64,000 nucleotides of DNA from Gordonia asplenii (GTDB lineage Bacteria; Actinomycetota; Actinomycetes; Mycobacteriales; Mycobacteriaceae), in NCBI RefSeq assembly GCF_012933505.1, contig NZ_JABBNB010000003.1:1-64000 (forward strand). The letters are read 5' to 3'. The notes under the pieces are model-generated. The model saw only the letters and a program-made list of their open reading frames with translations. It did no database searches and was not told the DNA's origin. Of this stretch, positions 37,948 through 47,236 are shown piece after piece (the stretch's first letter is position 1; every line of letters begins with the position of its first letter). The translations under genes and the position numbers were made by a program.

Positions 37948-39237
37948 GTGTCGTCAATCACACATTTGACCTTGAGTCCTGCCGACTACGCGGTCGTCGA
38001 CGACAGGCTGGCCGGCTGGGACGCTCGGTTGGCCGCGCAGTATCCGGGTGATGACGGTCGCCGCCAACCGGTGCAGACGACCTACGTCGCCGCCGATCGA
38101 TTCACTCCGACCTTGGCCGCCGACTGGGGTGCGCGAGCCCAGGCGACCGCCGATGCCGCGGGCGGCCTCGCCGCCGTGGCCCGCGACGTCGGGCTGGGCG
38201 GCGGCACCGACGGCGATGCCCGCGTCGAGGCTCTCGCCGAACTCGTCGCGCACAAACTGGCCACCGAACCGATCGAAGATCTGCGCCTGGACTTCGAGGA
38301 CGGTTACGGGATGCGGGGTGACGTCGTCGAAGACGCCGACGTCGCAGCCGCCGTCGACCAGGTCGTGCAGGCGTATGCGCAAGGATCTGCGACGCCGTTC
38401 CTCGGCATCCGATTCAAATGCTTCGAAGCACCCACCCGCGCGCGGGGTCTCCGCACCCTGGACCTCTACCTCAGCGGACTGCTCGCGGCCGGCGACCTGC
38501 CCGACGGTCTGGTCCTGACACTGCCCAAGGTGACGTCGGTCGATCAGGTCGAAGCGATGGTGTACGTCACCCAACGGTTGGAGGCAGCGCACGGTCTCGA
38601 CGCCGGACGCCTGCGATTCGAAGTGCAGATCGAAACGCCGCAGGTCATCCTCGGCGCCGATGGAACGGCACCGGTCGCACAGCTGCTCCATGCCGCCGCT
38701 GGACGAGTGTCGTCGCTGCACTACGGCACCTACGACTACTCGGCGTCGCTGGGTATCGCCGCGCAATATCAGTCGATGGAGCATCCGGTCGCCGACCACG
38801 CGAAGAACGTCATGCAACTCGCAGTCGCGGGCACCGGCGTCCATCTGTCCGACGGTTCCACGAATATCCTGCCCGCCGGGGATCCGGACAACATCGCGGC
38901 CGCCTGGCGGCTGCACGCTCGCCTGGTCCGCCGCCACCTCGAGCGCGGCATCTACCAGGGCTGGGACATGCATCCCGCCCAGCTCGTGACGCGCTACCTC
39001 GCCACCTATGCGTTCTACCGCGACGGATTCGACGCGGCCGCCACCCGATTGCGCAACTACGTGCACAAAGTCGACTCGGCGATCATGGACGAACCCGCGA
39101 CCGCCCGCGCATTGGCCGCGTTCATCCGCCGCGGCGTCGTCTGTGGCGCCGTCACCCGAGGTGAGGTCGAGGAGCACGCCGGCGTCGACCTGCCGACGCT
39201 GCACGCCGTCGCGCTCAACCAGCCGGTTCCGAACTAG
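37948..39237 (+). CDS. HpcH/CitE-like aldolase (DUF6986 type) of the ureide locus
   Basis: The 429-residue protein belongs to the PEP/pyruvate-dependent aldolase-like group. LRLDFEDGYG (about 112-121), a conserved Arg in GIRFKCFE, RLRFEVQIETPQ (acid ligand) and LHYGTYDYSASLGI match metal- and acyl-binding positions of CitE/malate synthase-like folds. GTG 37948 follows a clear GGAGGA site. Between an IclR regulator and ureide genes it may handle glyoxylate released from ureidoglycolate, but that is inference. Such DUF6986 genes are familiar neighbours of allantoin genes in actinobacteria. Confidence 0.75.
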   Translation: MSSITHLTLSPADYAVVDDRLAGWDARLAAQYPGDDGRRQPVQTTYVAADRFTPTLAADWGARAQATADAAGGLAAVARDVGLGGGTDGDARVEALAELVAHKLATEPIEDLRLDFEDGYGMRGDVVEDADVAAAVDQVVQAYAQGSATPFLGIRFKCFEAPTRARGLRTLDLYLSGLLAAGDLPDGLVLTLPKVTSVDQVEAMVYVTQRLEAAHGLDAGRLRFEVQIETPQVILGADGTAPVAQLLHAAAGRVSSLHYGTYDYSASLGIAAQYQSMEHPVADHAKNVMQLAVAGTGVHLSDGSTNILPAGDPDNIAAAWRLHARLVRRHLERGIYQGWDMHPAQLVTRYLATYAFYRDGFDAAATRLRNYVHKVDSAIMDEPATARALAAFIRRGVVCGAVTRGEVEEHAGVDLPTLHAVALNQPVPN

Positions 39238-39267
39238 GACGGTGCTGATTAACGCCGAAACGTCCCT

Positions 39268-39450
39268 CACCCGCTGGTTGAGCCGGGACGGAGCGCAAGC
39301 GGAGTCCCGTGTCGAAACCTCGCAAGACGACGATGCCAACGAATCCAAACGCCTTGTGACAGTTGTCAATTCGACTCACCTTGGTTTCGACACGGGCGCG
39401 TCTCGCTTCGCTCGTCGGGCCCGGCTCAACCAGCGGGTGGGCGCCGCCCG
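39268..39450. repeat. Dispersed REP-like inverted pair, second locus
   Basis: A forward copy (CTGGTTGAGCCGGGACGGAG, then GTGTCGAAACC) at 39271-39320 and a reverse copy (GGTTTCGACACGGGCG, then CGGGCCCGGCTCAACC) at 39382-39435 repeat the layout of 240-640. The spacer shares TGACAGTTG with the first locus. The pair separates the aldolase and aminohydrolase genes and could form a long hairpin that weakens read-through. Confidence 0.8.
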
Positions 39451-39531
39451 TTGGATTGACCATCAGAACCCTCCTAGGCGTCCTCGCGACGCACATCAGC
39501 AACAACCAGCCCCACAGGAAAGAGGACGACC

Positions 39532-40368
39532 ATGACCCGAACGGCACCGCCGGCCACCGCGGCCCCGTATTACGCACCCCACGGTGGGCTCCCGCCGCAG
39601 ACCGATCTGCTCACCGACCGCGCGATCGTCACCGAGGCCTACACCGTCATTCCGCGTGGCGTGCTCAGTGACATCGTGACGTCGGTGTTTCCGGGCTGGA
39701 CCGAGACACGCGCCTGGATCCTCAATCGGCCCGTCGCGGGCGGCGCCACCACTTTCGCCCAGTCGATCGTCGAGGTGGGGCCGGGCGGCGGATCGTCGAA
39801 GCCCGAACCGCAGCCCGAGGTCGAAGGTTTCGTGTTCGTCCTCGACGGCGAACTGACCGTCACGATCGACGGAGCGTCACACACGCTCGACGCCGGTGGA
39901 TTCGCCTATGCACCGGCAGGCACCGATTGGAGCGTCGCCAACCACGGGAGTGCGGCGTCGCGTTTCCAGTGGATTCGCAAGCGTTATGAACCGCTCGAGG
40001 GCTACACGCCGAAAGTCGTCGTTGGAAATGAGCGCGACGTCGAGCCCACGGCGATGGTCGGCACCGAAGGAAAATGGCGCACCACCCGGATGCTCGATCC
40101 GCAGGACCTCGCCTATGACATGCACGTCAACATCGTCACCTTCGAACCCGGCGCGGTGATTCCGTTCGCCGAGACCCACGTCATGGAGCACGGGCTCTAC
40201 ATGCTCGCGGGCAAGGCCGTGTACCGGCTCAACGAGGACTGGGTGGAGGTCGAGGCAGGCGATTACCTGTCGCTGCGCGCGTTCTGCCCGCAAGCCTGCT
40301 ACGCGGGCGGGCCGTCGAACTTCCGTTACCTGCTCTACAAGGATGTGAATCGGCAGATCGCGTTGTGA
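39532..40368 (+). CDS. allE: (S)-ureidoglycine aminohydrolase
   Basis: The 278-residue bicupin hydrolyses (S)-ureidoglycine to (S)-ureidoglycolate and ammonia in allantoin breakdown. Two cupin cores are seen: EVEGFVFVLDGELTVTIDG (about 97-115) and MEHGLYMLAGKAVYRLNEDWVEVEAGDYL (about 218-246). The second includes the His/Glu ligands in PFAETHVMEHG. ATG 39532 follows AGGAAAGAGG. It is followed by a strong terminator, so it is likely the last gene of its transcript. Confidence 0.92.
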   Translation: MTRTAPPATAAPYYAPHGGLPPQTDLLTDRAIVTEAYTVIPRGVLSDIVTSVFPGWTETRAWILNRPVAGGATTFAQSIVEVGPGGGSSKPEPQPEVEGFVFVLDGELTVTIDGASHTLDAGGFAYAPAGTDWSVANHGSAASRFQWIRKRYEPLEGYTPKVVVGNERDVEPTAMVGTEGKWRTTRMLDPQDLAYDMHVNIVTFEPGAVIPFAETHVMEHGLYMLAGKAVYRLNEDWVEVEAGDYLSLRAFCPQACYAGGPSNFRYLLYKDVNRQIAL

Positions 40369-40379
40369 ACAGGTGACGC

Positions 40380-40415
40380 AGCACGGCCCGCGACCAGATG
40401 GTCGCGGGCCGTGCT
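40380..40415. terminator. Bidirectional terminator after the aminohydrolase gene
   Basis: AGCACGGCCCGCGACC (40380-40395) pairs perfectly with GGTCGCGGGCCGTGCT (40400-40415) over a 4-base loop. It separates the convergent aminohydrolase and racemase genes. The right arm and its flank are partly repeated at 40441-40474. Confidence 0.85.
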
Positions 40416-40525
40416 CGTGAGTTCACTCTTCGACCAAGGTGGTCGCGGGCCGCGCTCGTGTGGTTCACTTTTCGGCTGTCGGTGTACCCCTGAGCAGGGC
40501 TTTCCGGTCGGCGGGGTTCGTGCAC

Positions 40526-41248
40526 CTACCGGTTCAGTGGCCACCCGACGACGGTCTTGGGGCGCGGCGTCGCGTAGGTGCGGACCTTCGACGTCGACAA
40601 TCCCAGGCGCAGCAAACCCTCGGCGATGGTGACCGCGGCACGCACGCCGTCGACGATGGGAACTCCCGTCGCCGCTGCGACCGATTCCTCCAGGTCGGCC
40701 ATTCCGCCGCAACCGAGGCAGATGACCTCGGCGTGATCGCGTTCAACTGCCTCGCGGGATTGCGCGACGATGGCCGCCACGGCGCGCTCGGGGTCGGATT
40801 CGAGTTCGAGAACACCCAGACCCGACGCTCGCACCGACGCACAACGCTCAGCCAGGCCGGCGAGTTTCAAACGATCCTCGATTAGCGGAACCGTGCGATC
40901 GAGTGTGGTCACGACCGAGTATTTGTGGCCCAGATACATCGCGGTCGATGCCGCGGCCTCGGTGATGTCGACGACGGGGACGTCGAGGAGTTCCTGCAGA
41001 CCTTCCCGGCCGTGCTCGCCGTAACCCGCTTGAATGACGGCGTCGAACGGTTCCGGGTAGGAGGTGATCGCGTCCATCACGGCGATCGCGGCGAGGTAGG
41101 ACTCGAAGTTTCCTTCGCATGAGTCCGCTCCGAACCGCGGCGTGATGCCGATGATCTCGGTGCCCGGCGACGCGACCGAGCGCGCTGAGTCGGCGATGGC
41201 CGCCGTCATCGATTCGGTGGTGTTGACGTTGGCGACGAGTATGCGCAT
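40526..41248 (-). CDS. Asp/Glu/hydantoin racemase family protein, probable allantoin racemase
   Basis: The 240-residue protein opens ILVANVNTTESMTAAIADSA and has two Cys regions typical of the family: FGADSCEGN (about 42) and VICLGCGGMADLE (about 175). Hydantoin/allantoin racemases use this cysteine pair. Next to an allantoin-type transporter and allantoinase it most likely interconverts allantoin enantiomers. ATG 41248 follows GGAGA by 6 bases. It lies 8 bases downstream of the transporter gene in one operon. Confidence 0.85.
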   Translation of the reverse strand: MRILVANVNTTESMTAAIADSARSVASPGTEIIGITPRFGADSCEGNFESYLAAIAVMDAITSYPEPFDAVIQAGYGEHGREGLQELLDVPVVDITEAAASTAMYLGHKYSVVTTLDRTVPLIEDRLKLAGLAERCASVRASGLGVLELESDPERAVAAIVAQSREAVERDHAEVICLGCGGMADLEESVAAATGVPIVDGVRAAVTIAEGLLRLGLSTSKVRTYATPRPKTVVGWPLNR

Positions 41249-41256
41249 CGGTTCTC

Positions 41257-42777
41257 CTAGTGCTTGCTCGGGACGGCGATCGCCTCGCCCGAGACGTCGG
41301 TGAATTCGCGGTTGCGGTCGGCGACTAGCAGATACACGATCGCGCCGAGGCCGGCGCCGATAAACCATGAGAACGACGACACCGACGAGAAGGCGGGAAC
41401 GAACGCCAACAGGAGCGCGACACCCGCGGTAGGGATCAGCGCGATCACGGCGCGCGGGTTGACGCCCGACGAGTAGTGATAGTCGCCGTCGGGGGCGGTG
41501 GTGTACAGGTCGGGCACATTGACCCGCGCGCGGCGGATGAGCCAGTAGTCGGCCATGATGATGCCGAACAGCGGGCCCAGGATCGCGCCGAGGCCGCCCA
41601 GGAAGTAGGTGATGACCGCCGGGCTGTTGTAGAGATTCCACGGCAGGATGATCAGACCGATGACACCCGAGACGACGCCGGCGCGGCGGAAGTTGAGCTT
41701 GGTGGGGAACAGGTTGGTGAGCGCGTAGATCGGTGCGACGAAGTTGGCCATCAAGTTGACCGCGACGGTCAGGATCAGCAGCGCGAGACATGCCATGACC
41801 AGCAAGAACGTGTTGGGTACGGTGGCGACGATATCCGCGGGAGATTCGATGACCTTGCCGTTGATCTTGTATTGCGCGCCGGCGAGGACGACGACGATGG
41901 CACCGAAGACGAGCATGTTGATCGGAATGCCGAAGAAGTTGCCGCGCACGATCGCGATGCGCGACGTCGCACTGCGGGTGAAGTCGCAGAAGTTGAGCAC
42001 GAATGTGCCGTAGATGGCGACCCACAGTCCGGCGTCGCCGATGATCTTGAGCCACATGTCCACACCGGTCTTCGACGCCGGGGTGGTCCAGGCGATCGAG
42101 CCGCCGGCCCGGATGAACATCCAGATCGCGAGGGCGGACATGGTGAGCAGGATGACCGGTCCGGCGAACGCCTCGTATTTGCGGATGGTCTCCATGCCGT
42201 AGCTGACGATGACCATCTGCACGACCCACAGGATGAGGAACGCGATCCATCCCAGCGTGGACAGTCCGAGGATGCTGTTGGCGTCGAGGCTCTTCGCGCC
42301 GGGGAACACGGCGACGATCATCACTCGGAAGACGACGGAGGCGAGAAAGGTCTGGATGCCGAACCAAGCGATGGCCACCGCGCCGCGAATTAGGGCCGGA
42401 ACCTGCGCGCCCCGGATGCCGAACGAGATGCGACTCATCACCGGGAACGGGACGCCGGTCTTCTCACCCATGAACCCGGACAGGTTGAGCAGGAGGAACA
42501 GGAACAGCCCGCCGAGGCCCAGCGCGACGAGAATCTGCCATCCGCCGAGGCCCAGCGCGAAGAGCCCGATGGCGAAGGCGTAGTTGCCGAGACTGTGCAC
42601 GTCGTTGGCCCACAGGGCGAAGATGTTGTAGGAACGCCAGGTGCGTCCGGCGCGCATCGTCGGGGCGAGGTCTTCGTTGTAGAGGGTCGGACTGACGCCG
42701 GCGGGGGTGGGGTGCACGGGTGAGTCGGGTAGTGGCGGTGAGACCACGGCATCGTCGGGAGTGATCATCGAAGGCAT
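41257..42777 (-). CDS. NCS1-family allantoin/nucleobase transporter
   Basis: The protein of about 506 residues has 12 predicted membrane segments. The N-terminal NEDLAPTMRAGRTWRSYNIFALWANDVHSLGNYAFAIGLF matches NCS1 carriers (PucI/Mhp1 type), where the Trp/Asn residues contact the substrate. The context points to allantoin or hydantoin uptake. ATG 42777 or 42768 are likely starts. The control region to its right holds candidate IclR boxes and is shared with the divergent allantoinase gene. Confidence 0.9.
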   Translation of the reverse strand: MPSMITPDDAVVSPPLPDSPVHPTPAGVSPTLYNEDLAPTMRAGRTWRSYNIFALWANDVHSLGNYAFAIGLFALGLGGWQILVALGLGGLFLFLLLNLSGFMGEKTGVPFPVMSRISFGIRGAQVPALIRGAVAIAWFGIQTFLASVVFRVMIVAVFPGAKSLDANSILGLSTLGWIAFLILWVVQMVIVSYGMETIRKYEAFAGPVILLTMSALAIWMFIRAGGSIAWTTPASKTGVDMWLKIIGDAGLWVAIYGTFVLNFCDFTRSATSRIAIVRGNFFGIPINMLVFGAIVVVLAGAQYKINGKVIESPADIVATVPNTFLLVMACLALLILTVAVNLMANFVAPIYALTNLFPTKLNFRRAGVVSGVIGLIILPWNLYNSPAVITYFLGGLGAILGPLFGIIMADYWLIRRARVNVPDLYTTAPDGDYHYSSGVNPRAVIALIPTAGVALLLAFVPAFSSVSSFSWFIGAGLGAIVYLLVADRNREFTDVSGEAIAVPSKH

Positions 42778-42822
42778 CTTTCGCTCGTCGGCCCGCAGGC
42801 GCACTCGGGAATTCCACAGAGC

Positions 42823-42836
42823 GGAAACAGGGTTCC
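42823..42836. promoter_or_regulatory. Candidate IclR box 3
   Basis: GGAAACAGGGTTCC is the core of a longer palindrome with perfect 7-base arms AGCGGAA/TTCCGCT (42820-42839). It lies 46 bases upstream of the transporter start, within reach of its promoter. Confidence 0.6.
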
Positions 42837-42972
42837 GCTATATGATCAATAGTAATGCGCATCACCAGAGGCATTGTCAAGTAGTTTCCGTACTGTGGAA
42901 ATCACGCGTCGATAGGTGGAACTCCGAGACGTTGACAACGACTCTGTGTGCTACCTACTCTTCTCGCGATAT

Positions 42973-42986
42973 AGAAACAGGTTTCC
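42973..42986. promoter_or_regulatory. Candidate IclR box 4
   Basis: AGAAACAGGTTTCC contains perfect GAAAC/GTTTC arms and matches box 3 at most positions. It lies 36 bases before the allantoinase ATG. Confidence 0.6.
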
Positions 42987-43021
42987 GCCCTGGGGGCCTC
43001 GTCGATGGAACTGGAGAGCCG

Positions 43022-44392
43022 ATGACCGACCAACCCTCCGCCCGCCCGAACGATTCGGCCCAGTACGACCTGGTCGTCCGCGGGCAACGCATTCTGACCA
43101 GTGCGGGCATCGTGGCGCGCGAGGTCGGCGTCCGTGACGGCGTGATCGTGGCTATCGAGCCCTTCGGCAACGATCTCACCGGCACCGACGTCATCGACCT
43201 CGACGACACGCAGGTGATGATTCCGGGGCTCGTGGACACTCATGTTCACGTCAATGAGCCGGGCCGGACCGAATGGGAAGGCTTCGATTCGGCCACCCGC
43301 GCGGCCGCCGCCGGCGGCGTCACCACACTCATCGACATGCCGCTGAACTCGATTCCGCCGACGGTCACCGCCGAGGCGCTGGCGATCAAGCGGGCGGCGG
43401 CCGGACCCAAGGCCTACATCGATGTCGGATTCTGGGGCGGAGCGGTGCCCGGCAACAAGGGTGACCTGCGCCAGCTCCACGACGACGGCGTCTTCGGGTT
43501 CAAATGCTTCCTTCTGCACTCCGGCGTCGACGAATTTCCCCATCTCACCGCCGATGAGATGGAAGAAGACATGGCCGAACTCGCATCGTTCGACTCGCTG
43601 ATGATCGTGCACGCTGAAGACTCGCGGGCCATCGATCGCGCGCCGCACGCCGAGGGGGACAAGTACTCGCGCTTCCTGGCCTCCCGACCGCGTGGGGCGG
43701 AGAACGTCGCGATCGCCGAAGTGATCGAACGCGCCCGGTGGACCGGCGCACGCGCGCACATCCTGCACCTGTCGTCGTCGGACGCACTGCCGATGATCGC
43801 GTCGGCGAGACGCGACGGCGTCAAGCTCACTGTCGAGACCTGCCCGCACTATCTCACGTTGCTCGCCGAGGAGATCCCCAACGGCGCGACGGCATTCAAA
43901 TGCTGCCCGCCGATCCGCGAAGCGTCCAACCGTGAACTGCTGTGGGAGGGACTCGTCGACGGCACCATCGACTGCATCGTCTCCGATCATTCGCCGTCGA
44001 CGATCGACCTCAAAGACGTGGAGAACGGCGATTTCGGCGTTGCCTGGGGCGGTGTCGCCTCCCTGCAGCTCGGACTGTCACTGATCTGGACCGAGGCCAA
44101 GAAACGTGGCATTCCCTTGGAGCAGGTCGTCGACTGGATGTCGCGCAAGCCGGCCCAACTCGCCGGAATGACCCGCAAGGGACGCATCGCGTTGGGCTGC
44201 GACGCCGACTTCGCGATCTTCGCTCCCGAAGAAGGACAGATCGTCGACGTCACCAAACTGCACCACAAGAACCCCATTTCGCCCTACGACGGCCGCGCGC
44301 TCGCCGGCGTCGTCTCGCAGACCTGGGTGCGCGGACGCAAAGTCGATTACACGGCGCCGCACGGCCGCCTCCTGCGACGAGGAGAGGCATAG
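43022..44392 (+). CDS. allB: Allantoinase
   Basis: The 456-residue cyclic amidohydrolase opens the hydantoin ring of allantoin to give allantoate. Metal ligands are visible: PGLVDTHVHVNEPG (HxH, about 61-74), the carboxylated Lys in GVFGFKCFLLHSG, His in MIVHAEDS and AHILHLSS, and Asp in CIVSDHSPST. FKCFLLHSGVDEFP is specific to allantoinases within the family. ATG 43022 follows GGAGAG. It is divergent from the transporter-racemase operon and shares its operators. Confidence 0.94.
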   Translation: MTDQPSARPNDSAQYDLVVRGQRILTSAGIVAREVGVRDGVIVAIEPFGNDLTGTDVIDLDDTQVMIPGLVDTHVHVNEPGRTEWEGFDSATRAAAAGGVTTLIDMPLNSIPPTVTAEALAIKRAAAGPKAYIDVGFWGGAVPGNKGDLRQLHDDGVFGFKCFLLHSGVDEFPHLTADEMEEDMAELASFDSLMIVHAEDSRAIDRAPHAEGDKYSRFLASRPRGAENVAIAEVIERARWTGARAHILHLSSSDALPMIASARRDGVKLTVETCPHYLTLLAEEIPNGATAFKCCPPIREASNRELLWEGLVDGTIDCIVSDHSPSTIDLKDVENGDFGVAWGGVASLQLGLSLIWTEAKKRGIPLEQVVDWMSRKPAQLAGMTRKGRIALGCDADFAIFAPEEGQIVDVTKLHHKNPISPYDGRALAGVVSQTWVRGRKVDYTAPHGRLLRRGEA

Positions 44393-44413
44393 CGTGGACG
44401 TCCGTGGTCGAGA

Positions 44414-45583
44414 TCAGGGGAGGATGGTCAGCAGTAGTCGGACGAGTTCGGCTTGGCGGTGGGTGCCGGTCTTGGTGAATATCCGCTGAAGGTGGGTTTT
44501 GACTGTTGCGGTCGAGATGTGCAGGTCGTCGGCGATGGGGGCGAGGCCGTCGCCGGCGAGCACGCGTAGGGCGACGTCGGCTTCGGCGGTGGTCAGGCCG
44601 AACAGTTCGATGAGCAGTGCCGAAGAGGGTTGTGGGATGCGGTCGGGGTTGACGAGGACGACCAGGGCGAATGTCGTGATGGTGGTGTGATCCCAGGTGG
44701 TGGCGGCGTCGTGGGGGCTGATGGGGACGATGTGGACGACGTAGGGGCGGTCGCCGGTGGATCGTTCGCAGATCATCGACGCGCCGACGCGGTCGGCGGG
44801 GTCGGTGGCTGCGTGTAGTCGGGCAGTCAGGCGTTGATCGGTTGTGCTGCGGTGCGCGGTGAGTCGTCCGGCGTGGACGCGTAGTCCGTCGCCGGCGGCG
44901 ACGATGTGTTCGGCTGCGTGGTTCATCTGCATGCATTGCAGGTCGGCGCGGACGATGATGATGCCGTGGCGCGCCGTGTCGATGACGTCGGCGGTCAGGG
45001 TGCGGGTTGCGTGTAGGTCGGCCAATGCATGTTGGGTGCGTAGTGCATGCCGCAGGTGGACGGTGAGGCGGTCGCCGGTGCGGATGGCGTCGGCGGACTC
45101 GGACTCGCGGTTGGCCTGCGGGCCGGCGATCAGCAGACTGACCGGTGACGGGTCGCCGTGCAGTGGTACGAACAGTCCGGTGCGTAGGTCGAAGCGGCGT
45201 AGGAAGTCGTGGCCGAACTCGGAGTCGCTGCCGGGGGCGACGAGTGTCGTGCCGGTGCGGATCAATCCGACCGGTGCCTGTTCGACGCTTTCGGTGACAT
45301 AGTCCAGCTGGTGGAAGTGACCACGATATGCGCTTTGCACCTCCGCAGAACTGGTGGAGGCCAGCAAGGTCCGCGACGGTCCGCGGCCGGAGATCAGTGA
45401 GGTGGCGGTCGCGTTGAACAGGGCGGAGATGCGTTCGAGCGCGCTGATCCATGTTGCCGGGTTGATCGCCGATTCGTAGATCGCGCCGACCGTCTGTGAG
45501 AACTCGTCGATGTCAGCGATGGCGGGCCTCCGACTCTCACAGGTGCGAACCTCAAAGTAGAGCCCCGATGGTTCCCGAGCCAT
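44414..45583 (-). CDS. LuxR-type transcriptional regulator
   Basis: The protein of about 389 residues ends in a LuxR/GerE helix-turn-helix (LFGLTTAEADVALRVLAGDGLAPIADDLHISTATVKTHLQRIFTKTG). The N-terminal 300 residues look like GAF/PAS-type sensing domains (FNATATSLISG near 60). ATG 45583 is preferred over TTG 45595. It diverges from the cytochrome P450 gene with about 170 bases between, suggesting it may control that gene. It lies just after allantoinase but in the opposite orientation. Confidence 0.87.
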   Translation of the reverse strand: MAREPSGLYFEVRTCESRRPAIADIDEFSQTVGAIYESAINPATWISALERISALFNATATSLISGRGPSRTLLASTSSAEVQSAYRGHFHQLDYVTESVEQAPVGLIRTGTTLVAPGSDSEFGHDFLRRFDLRTGLFVPLHGDPSPVSLLIAGPQANRESESADAIRTGDRLTVHLRHALRTQHALADLHATRTLTADVIDTARHGIIIVRADLQCMQMNHAAEHIVAAGDGLRVHAGRLTAHRSTTDQRLTARLHAATDPADRVGASMICERSTGDRPYVVHIVPISPHDAATTWDHTTITTFALVVLVNPDRIPQPSSALLIELFGLTTAEADVALRVLAGDGLAPIADDLHISTATVKTHLQRIFTKTGTHRQAELVRLLLTILP

Positions 45584-45755
45584 TGATCTGCGCAATATGC
45601 ACTGTTCGGATGACTCGGACGTTTGCCGTGGTGCCGTGTCGGTGAGCAGTGCCGGGTGAGCCGCCTGGTTTGTCGGAAGTCAACCATTCGGTTGATGCGG
45701 GCATGTAGTCCCCGGTGTGAAGTTGTGGGAGTTTCCGCCGATGGAAGGGGCCGTC

Positions 45756-47120
45756 ATGGCGACACCGGAACTGGTACGTGAACCGCCGACACTGCGTACG
45801 AACTGGCTGCTCGGCACATTGGTGGGGACTTTGCGTGACCCGCTGGGCATGATGACGAACGCCTACGCCGAGTGCGGGAGTGCGATGCGGTCGCGGATGG
45901 GTCCGCCGGGGATCGGCGTCGATCTGGTCAGCTTCTTCGATCCCGACGCCGTAGCGCACATCGTGGACAACCCGACTTATCAGACCTATCGCAAGGACAG
46001 TCGTTTCTACCAGCAGTTCTCGGAGCTGTTGGGTGACGGCCTGCTCACCGCGCAGGGTGAAACATGGAAGCGGCAGCGGCGGATCATTCAGCCGGTGTTC
46101 ACCGCGCGGGTGGTGGACTCGTATGCCTCGGTGATGAATGTCGAGGCGCAGTCCGTGGTGGACGGATGGCGTCGATCAGGTGTCGCCGAGATCGATGTCG
46201 GCGACGAGATGATGGCTGCAACTCTGCGGATCATCGCCCGCCTGTTCTTCGGGGAAGACGCCGAGGAGATGATCGGCGTCGTTCGATCGTCCTTTCCCAT
46301 ACTCGGCCGGGCGGCCCTGACCCGCGGTGCGTTGCCCACTGCGCCGCCGTTGCGGTGGCCGCTGCCGGGTAACCGCCGTATCGTCGCCGCGCGGCAGGAT
46401 CTGTTCGGATTGTGCGACCGGATCATCGCCCGGCGACGTCGCGCAGCGGATCCCGGCGACGATCTGATCGGACGGCTCATCGCGGCGAGGGATGACCACG
46501 GGGACGCCCTGTCGGATATCGAGATCCGCGATCAGTTGATGATTTTCCTGCTTGCGGGCCATGAGACGACGTCGACCGCACTCACCTTCGCGTTGTGGTT
46601 ACTCGGTCACCACGACACCGAACAACAGCAGGTACGTGACGAGGTCGGTCGACTCGATTCCAACCCGTCGGCATCGGATTTTCAGCAGCTGGCATTCACC
46701 ACCATGGTGCTCAAGGAGGCGATGCGCCTGTACCCATCGGCGCCGATCTTGAATCGGATCGCGGCGCGCGACGACGTGATCGACGGGTATCGGGTACGGC
46801 GAGGACAAATGGTCCTGTTCTCACCGTGGGTGATGCATCGCCGCGCCGACCTGTGGCCGGACCCGCTGAAGTTCGATCCATTGCGCTTCACCCCGGAGAA
46901 TGAGGCCACCCGGCACCGGTTGGCGTGGATGCCCTTCGCCCACGGGCCGCGTGGCTGCATCGGTCAGCGTTTCGCGATGCTGGAGAGCGCGGTGGTGCTG
47001 GCCAACGTCATCGCAGCCTTCCAGATCCGATCCGACACAACCGAGTTGTCGCTGGGGTCGGATCTGACGCTGCAACTTCGTGAGCCGATCCACTGCGCCT
47101 TGATCCCGCTCGAGAAGTGA
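45756..47120 (+). CDS. Cytochrome P450 monooxygenase
   Basis: The protein of about 454 residues shows the P450 hallmarks: I-helix oxygen-binding AGHETTSTAL (about 267), ExxR in KEAMRLYPSAP (about 321) and the haem-ligand loop FAHGPRGCIGQRFA (Cys about 401). LLTAQGETWKRQRRIIQPVF is the C-helix region binding haem propionates. The family looks like the CYP4/CYP102 side of the tree, which often hydroxylates fatty acids or other lipids. No reductase or ferredoxin gene is adjacent. Starts at 45717, 45741 and 45756 are possible; the last follows GGAAGGGG. Confidence 0.93.
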   Translation: MATPELVREPPTLRTNWLLGTLVGTLRDPLGMMTNAYAECGSAMRSRMGPPGIGVDLVSFFDPDAVAHIVDNPTYQTYRKDSRFYQQFSELLGDGLLTAQGETWKRQRRIIQPVFTARVVDSYASVMNVEAQSVVDGWRRSGVAEIDVGDEMMAATLRIIARLFFGEDAEEMIGVVRSSFPILGRAALTRGALPTAPPLRWPLPGNRRIVAARQDLFGLCDRIIARRRRAADPGDDLIGRLIAARDDHGDALSDIEIRDQLMIFLLAGHETTSTALTFALWLLGHHDTEQQQVRDEVGRLDSNPSASDFQQLAFTTMVLKEAMRLYPSAPILNRIAARDDVIDGYRVRRGQMVLFSPWVMHRRADLWPDPLKFDPLRFTPENEATRHRLAWMPFAHGPRGCIGQRFAMLESAVVLANVIAAFQIRSDTTELSLGSDLTLQLREPIHCALIPLEK

Positions 47121-47236
47121 CGAACCGTCGGCCGCTACGTCCTGGTTGTGCGCGACGGGCTGTGGTGCCGCCCGCCGGAATCGACGCCACCGGCGTGGTG
47201 GCGCGGGCGCACCTCGCCGACGCGATGAGACACGGC

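Noticed and set aside
42885..42901. TTTCC-N7-GGAAA palindrome as a fifth IclR box
   Set aside because: The arms point the opposite way from the four proposed boxes and the spacing differs, so it was not included.
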